A stretch of 64,000 nucleotides of DNA from Mucilaginibacter dorajii (lineage in GTDB: Bacteria; Bacteroidota; Bacteroidia; Sphingobacteriales; Sphingobacteriaceae): the NCBI RefSeq assembly GCF_024808255.1, contig NZ_JANTYS010000026.1:22270-86269 (forward strand), in the 5' to 3' direction. Positions 62,517 to 64,000 of the stretch are shown here, in pieces. The notes beneath the pieces were generated by a model. It worked only from the letters and a program-made list of their open reading frames with translations, was not told the origin of the DNA and did no database searches. Made by a program: the position numbers and the translations under genes. The stretch's first letter is position 1. Each line of letters opens with the position of its first letter.

Positions 62517-62852
62517 AACTGAACCAATATAATCATTTTTAAAATTTAACCGCTAAAGTTTTCAAAACCCGCCCTACTGTTTACTTTGGAACTGTGGGCC
62601 CTGGGGGACTATTGGACTGGCGGAATCTGAATTTCGGGACTTAAGCATTTTTGGTGAGTCACAACTTATTACCCGCCTACTTCCGGACTTACCGACTTCC
62701 CGGACTTTCGGACTAAAAAACAACCGCAAGGGGCTTAAAAAGTAAAAGCCTTAAAAGGGATGGGGGTTAACCCGTCGCGCTTTTAAAGCTTTTGGTTTTG
62801 GGGGATGTTTGTGGTTGGTAACCGGGGGAGAGGTTACTATCGCCAACCGTTG
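62517..62852. other. Gene-free spacer with a second GGACTT tract
   Basis: 62590-62716 repeats GGACT-type units (GGGGGACTATTGGACTGG, CTTCCGGACTTACCGACTTC) like the tract at 60985-61300. No gene is supported. Confidence 0.5.
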
Positions 62853-63428
62853 TTAGTAAGGTACGTAAGCGCTGACTGTGGTGTTGCGCAGGGCGGCGGT
62901 TACGGTGTAGGTGTTGTTAAGCAGGGTAAGCAAATCGGCATTGTTTTGGGTTTGGGCGTAGTCGGCCGCGGTTTTGTGCTGTTTGTCTTTAATTTTGGTG
63001 CTGGCACCATGTTCTAACAGGCTTTTTACAATGCCGGCGTTACCAGCGTTTACAGCGGCTATAAGCGCGGTTGCTCCCTGGCTGTTACGTGTGTTAAGGT
63101 TGGGGTAATAAGTAAGCAGCAGGCTTACCATAGCCGTATTGTTTTGGCTGGCGGCTACCATCAGGGCAGTGTTACCATCGCGGTCCTTAGCGTCAACATT
63201 AAGGGGTTGTTGTAAAAGCAGGTTTACAGCCCTATCCTGTTTGCCTTTAATGGCGGCCAATAAGGGCGTGTTGCCGTTTTCGTCTTTACTGCTCAGGTCG
63301 GCACCGTGGCTAAGCAAAAACCTCACGCCGGGGATGTCATTAGTTTGAATGGCGGTGAAAATGGTTTGCGCAAAAGTGGCGGATGAGGCTGCAAGTAGCA
63401 GGCATAAAATGGCAATCTTTTTTGTCAT
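62853..63428 (-). CDS. Secreted ankyrin-repeat protein
   Basis: A 191-residue exported protein: signal peptide ending near TFAQ, then five ankyrin repeats. Typical units are DENGNTPLLAAIKGKQDRAV, DRDGNTALMVAASQNNTAMV and SQGATALIAAVNAGNAGIV, spaced about 33 residues, followed by a degenerate last unit. It most likely binds a partner protein in the periplasm; no enzymatic domain is present and no toxin gene is adjacent. Confidence 0.88.
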   Translation of the reverse strand: MTKKIAILCLLLAASSATFAQTIFTAIQTNDIPGVRFLLSHGADLSSKDENGNTPLLAAIKGKQDRAVNLLLQQPLNVDAKDRDGNTALMVAASQNNTAMVSLLLTYYPNLNTRNSQGATALIAAVNAGNAGIVKSLLEHGASTKIKDKQHKTAADYAQTQNNADLLTLLNNTYTVTAALRNTTVSAYVPY

Positions 63429-64000
63429 AGTTAGTCAGTTAAAAAGTTTGTGGCTTTCGCCGGTTAAGTTAATTACTTCAAAATACGACAAATTTTTACT
63501 GCCTGGTTTTGGCCCCGCGGGGCGGTTTTACCGCTAATTGAGGGCAACGAGCGCGTCGACTTTCTTATTATTTAAATTTTAACCTGAATGAAATTTAATT
63601 CAGTGAACAAAATGAACGGAGAATGAATAAACGTTTTAGGCGCTACAACGCAAAGCTATAAGGGCTTAATTAATAGTTTATGCACCGTGAAGGGTACTTT
63701 TGCTTGAAATAAATTCCTTTATGACATTATATTGACAATAGAGCAAGAATTTTAGGAGCAAAGAATAAGGACAGTAGAAGTTAGAATGATGAGAGAGTGG
63801 ATTTTGAGGGTTGTGATTGACAGATCCTGGGGACTATACACCGTGCAGAAATGGAATTATAAGAACGTTCGGCCAGTGATAAAAAATTATTGGATTAAGG
63901 ATCTTTTGAGTTTTCAGTTTTCGGCAGGCAGTTAGCGGGGGAAGCCGGTTTGCAGATAGCAGAGGGCGGTTTTCAGTTAGTAGATTGTTCCGCTAATTCC
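63429..64000. other. Terminal region without recognised genes
   Basis: I see no supported coding region. The last ~90 bp contain short repeats of the type GTTTTCAGTTAG / GGCAGTTAGCGG, like the spacers near 29440 and 50950. A gene beginning beyond the window edge cannot be excluded. Confidence 0.4.

Noticed and set aside
1..64000. tRNA, rRNA, integrase or transposase genes near the islands
   Set aside because: None could be recognised by eye; no tRNA cloverleaf signature was seen beside the restriction island or the window ends.

Overview
The window looks like a chromosomal segment of a Bacteroidota bacterium of the family Sphingobacteriaceae, most like Mucilaginibacter or a close relative. 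The evidence is a SusC/SusD pair, a GLPGLI protein, a PorP/SprF protein, a giant adhesin with a CHU_C-type (type IX secretion) C-terminus, GH97, GH71/99-like and GH172 enzymes, a DUF6377-type regulator, and many small palindromic intergenic repeats. I found no tRNA, rRNA, CRISPR array, transposase or prophage genes.

Left part (1-9.8 kb, mostly minus strand): an MgtC/SapB membrane protein, a secreted GH8 glucanase, a frameshifted NlpC/P60-like gene, and a 1326-residue peptide synthetase with the layout of epsilon-poly-L-lysine synthetase (adenylation, carrier, six membrane segments, three beta-helix blocks). A small LuxR-type HTH protein and a two-TM protein follow, then an OmpA/PD40 (PorE-like) protein.

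Surface adhesin locus (7.9-22.6 kb): transcription runs leftward from a 3903-residue adhesin to PorP/SprF to the PorE-like protein. The adhesin has 30 Ig-like units, seven copies of a second unrecognised domain, Fn3 and CHU_C. It contains an in-register tandem duplication of exactly 2745 nt (915 codons).

Middle part (22.9-34.4 kb): a NACHT-type STAND NTPase, a sorbosone dehydrogenase-like/cytochrome c protein, an APC amino acid permease, an outer-membrane beta-barrel protein paired with a GLPGLI protein, and a Rossmann-fold oxidoreductase.

Carbohydrate part (34.4-50 kb, minus strand): a polysaccharide utilization locus (DUF6377 regulator, SusC, SusD, GH97 with SusB-type catalytic glutamates, GH71/99-like lipoprotein), probably for an alpha-linked glycan. 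Beside it is an L-fucose-type operon (GH172/DUF2961, FAH-family hydrolase, FucP-type symporter, SDR with an altered active site).

Right part (50.3-64 kb): a Crp/Fnr regulator next to a pirin, a degenerate receiver-like protein, and an AT-richer 7.4-kb type I restriction island. The island is a tightly packed operon hsdR-hsdS-abi-hsdM. Its specificity subunit carries an extra C-terminal Panacea-like domain, and a membrane-anchored AbiC-like protein sits between hsdS and hsdM. The island lies between two inverted copies of a ~90-bp repeat. This is the best candidate here for a poorly described system. The window ends with G/T-rich GGACTT tracts flanking a seven-bladed propeller lipoprotein, a secreted ankyrin protein and ~570 bp without genes.
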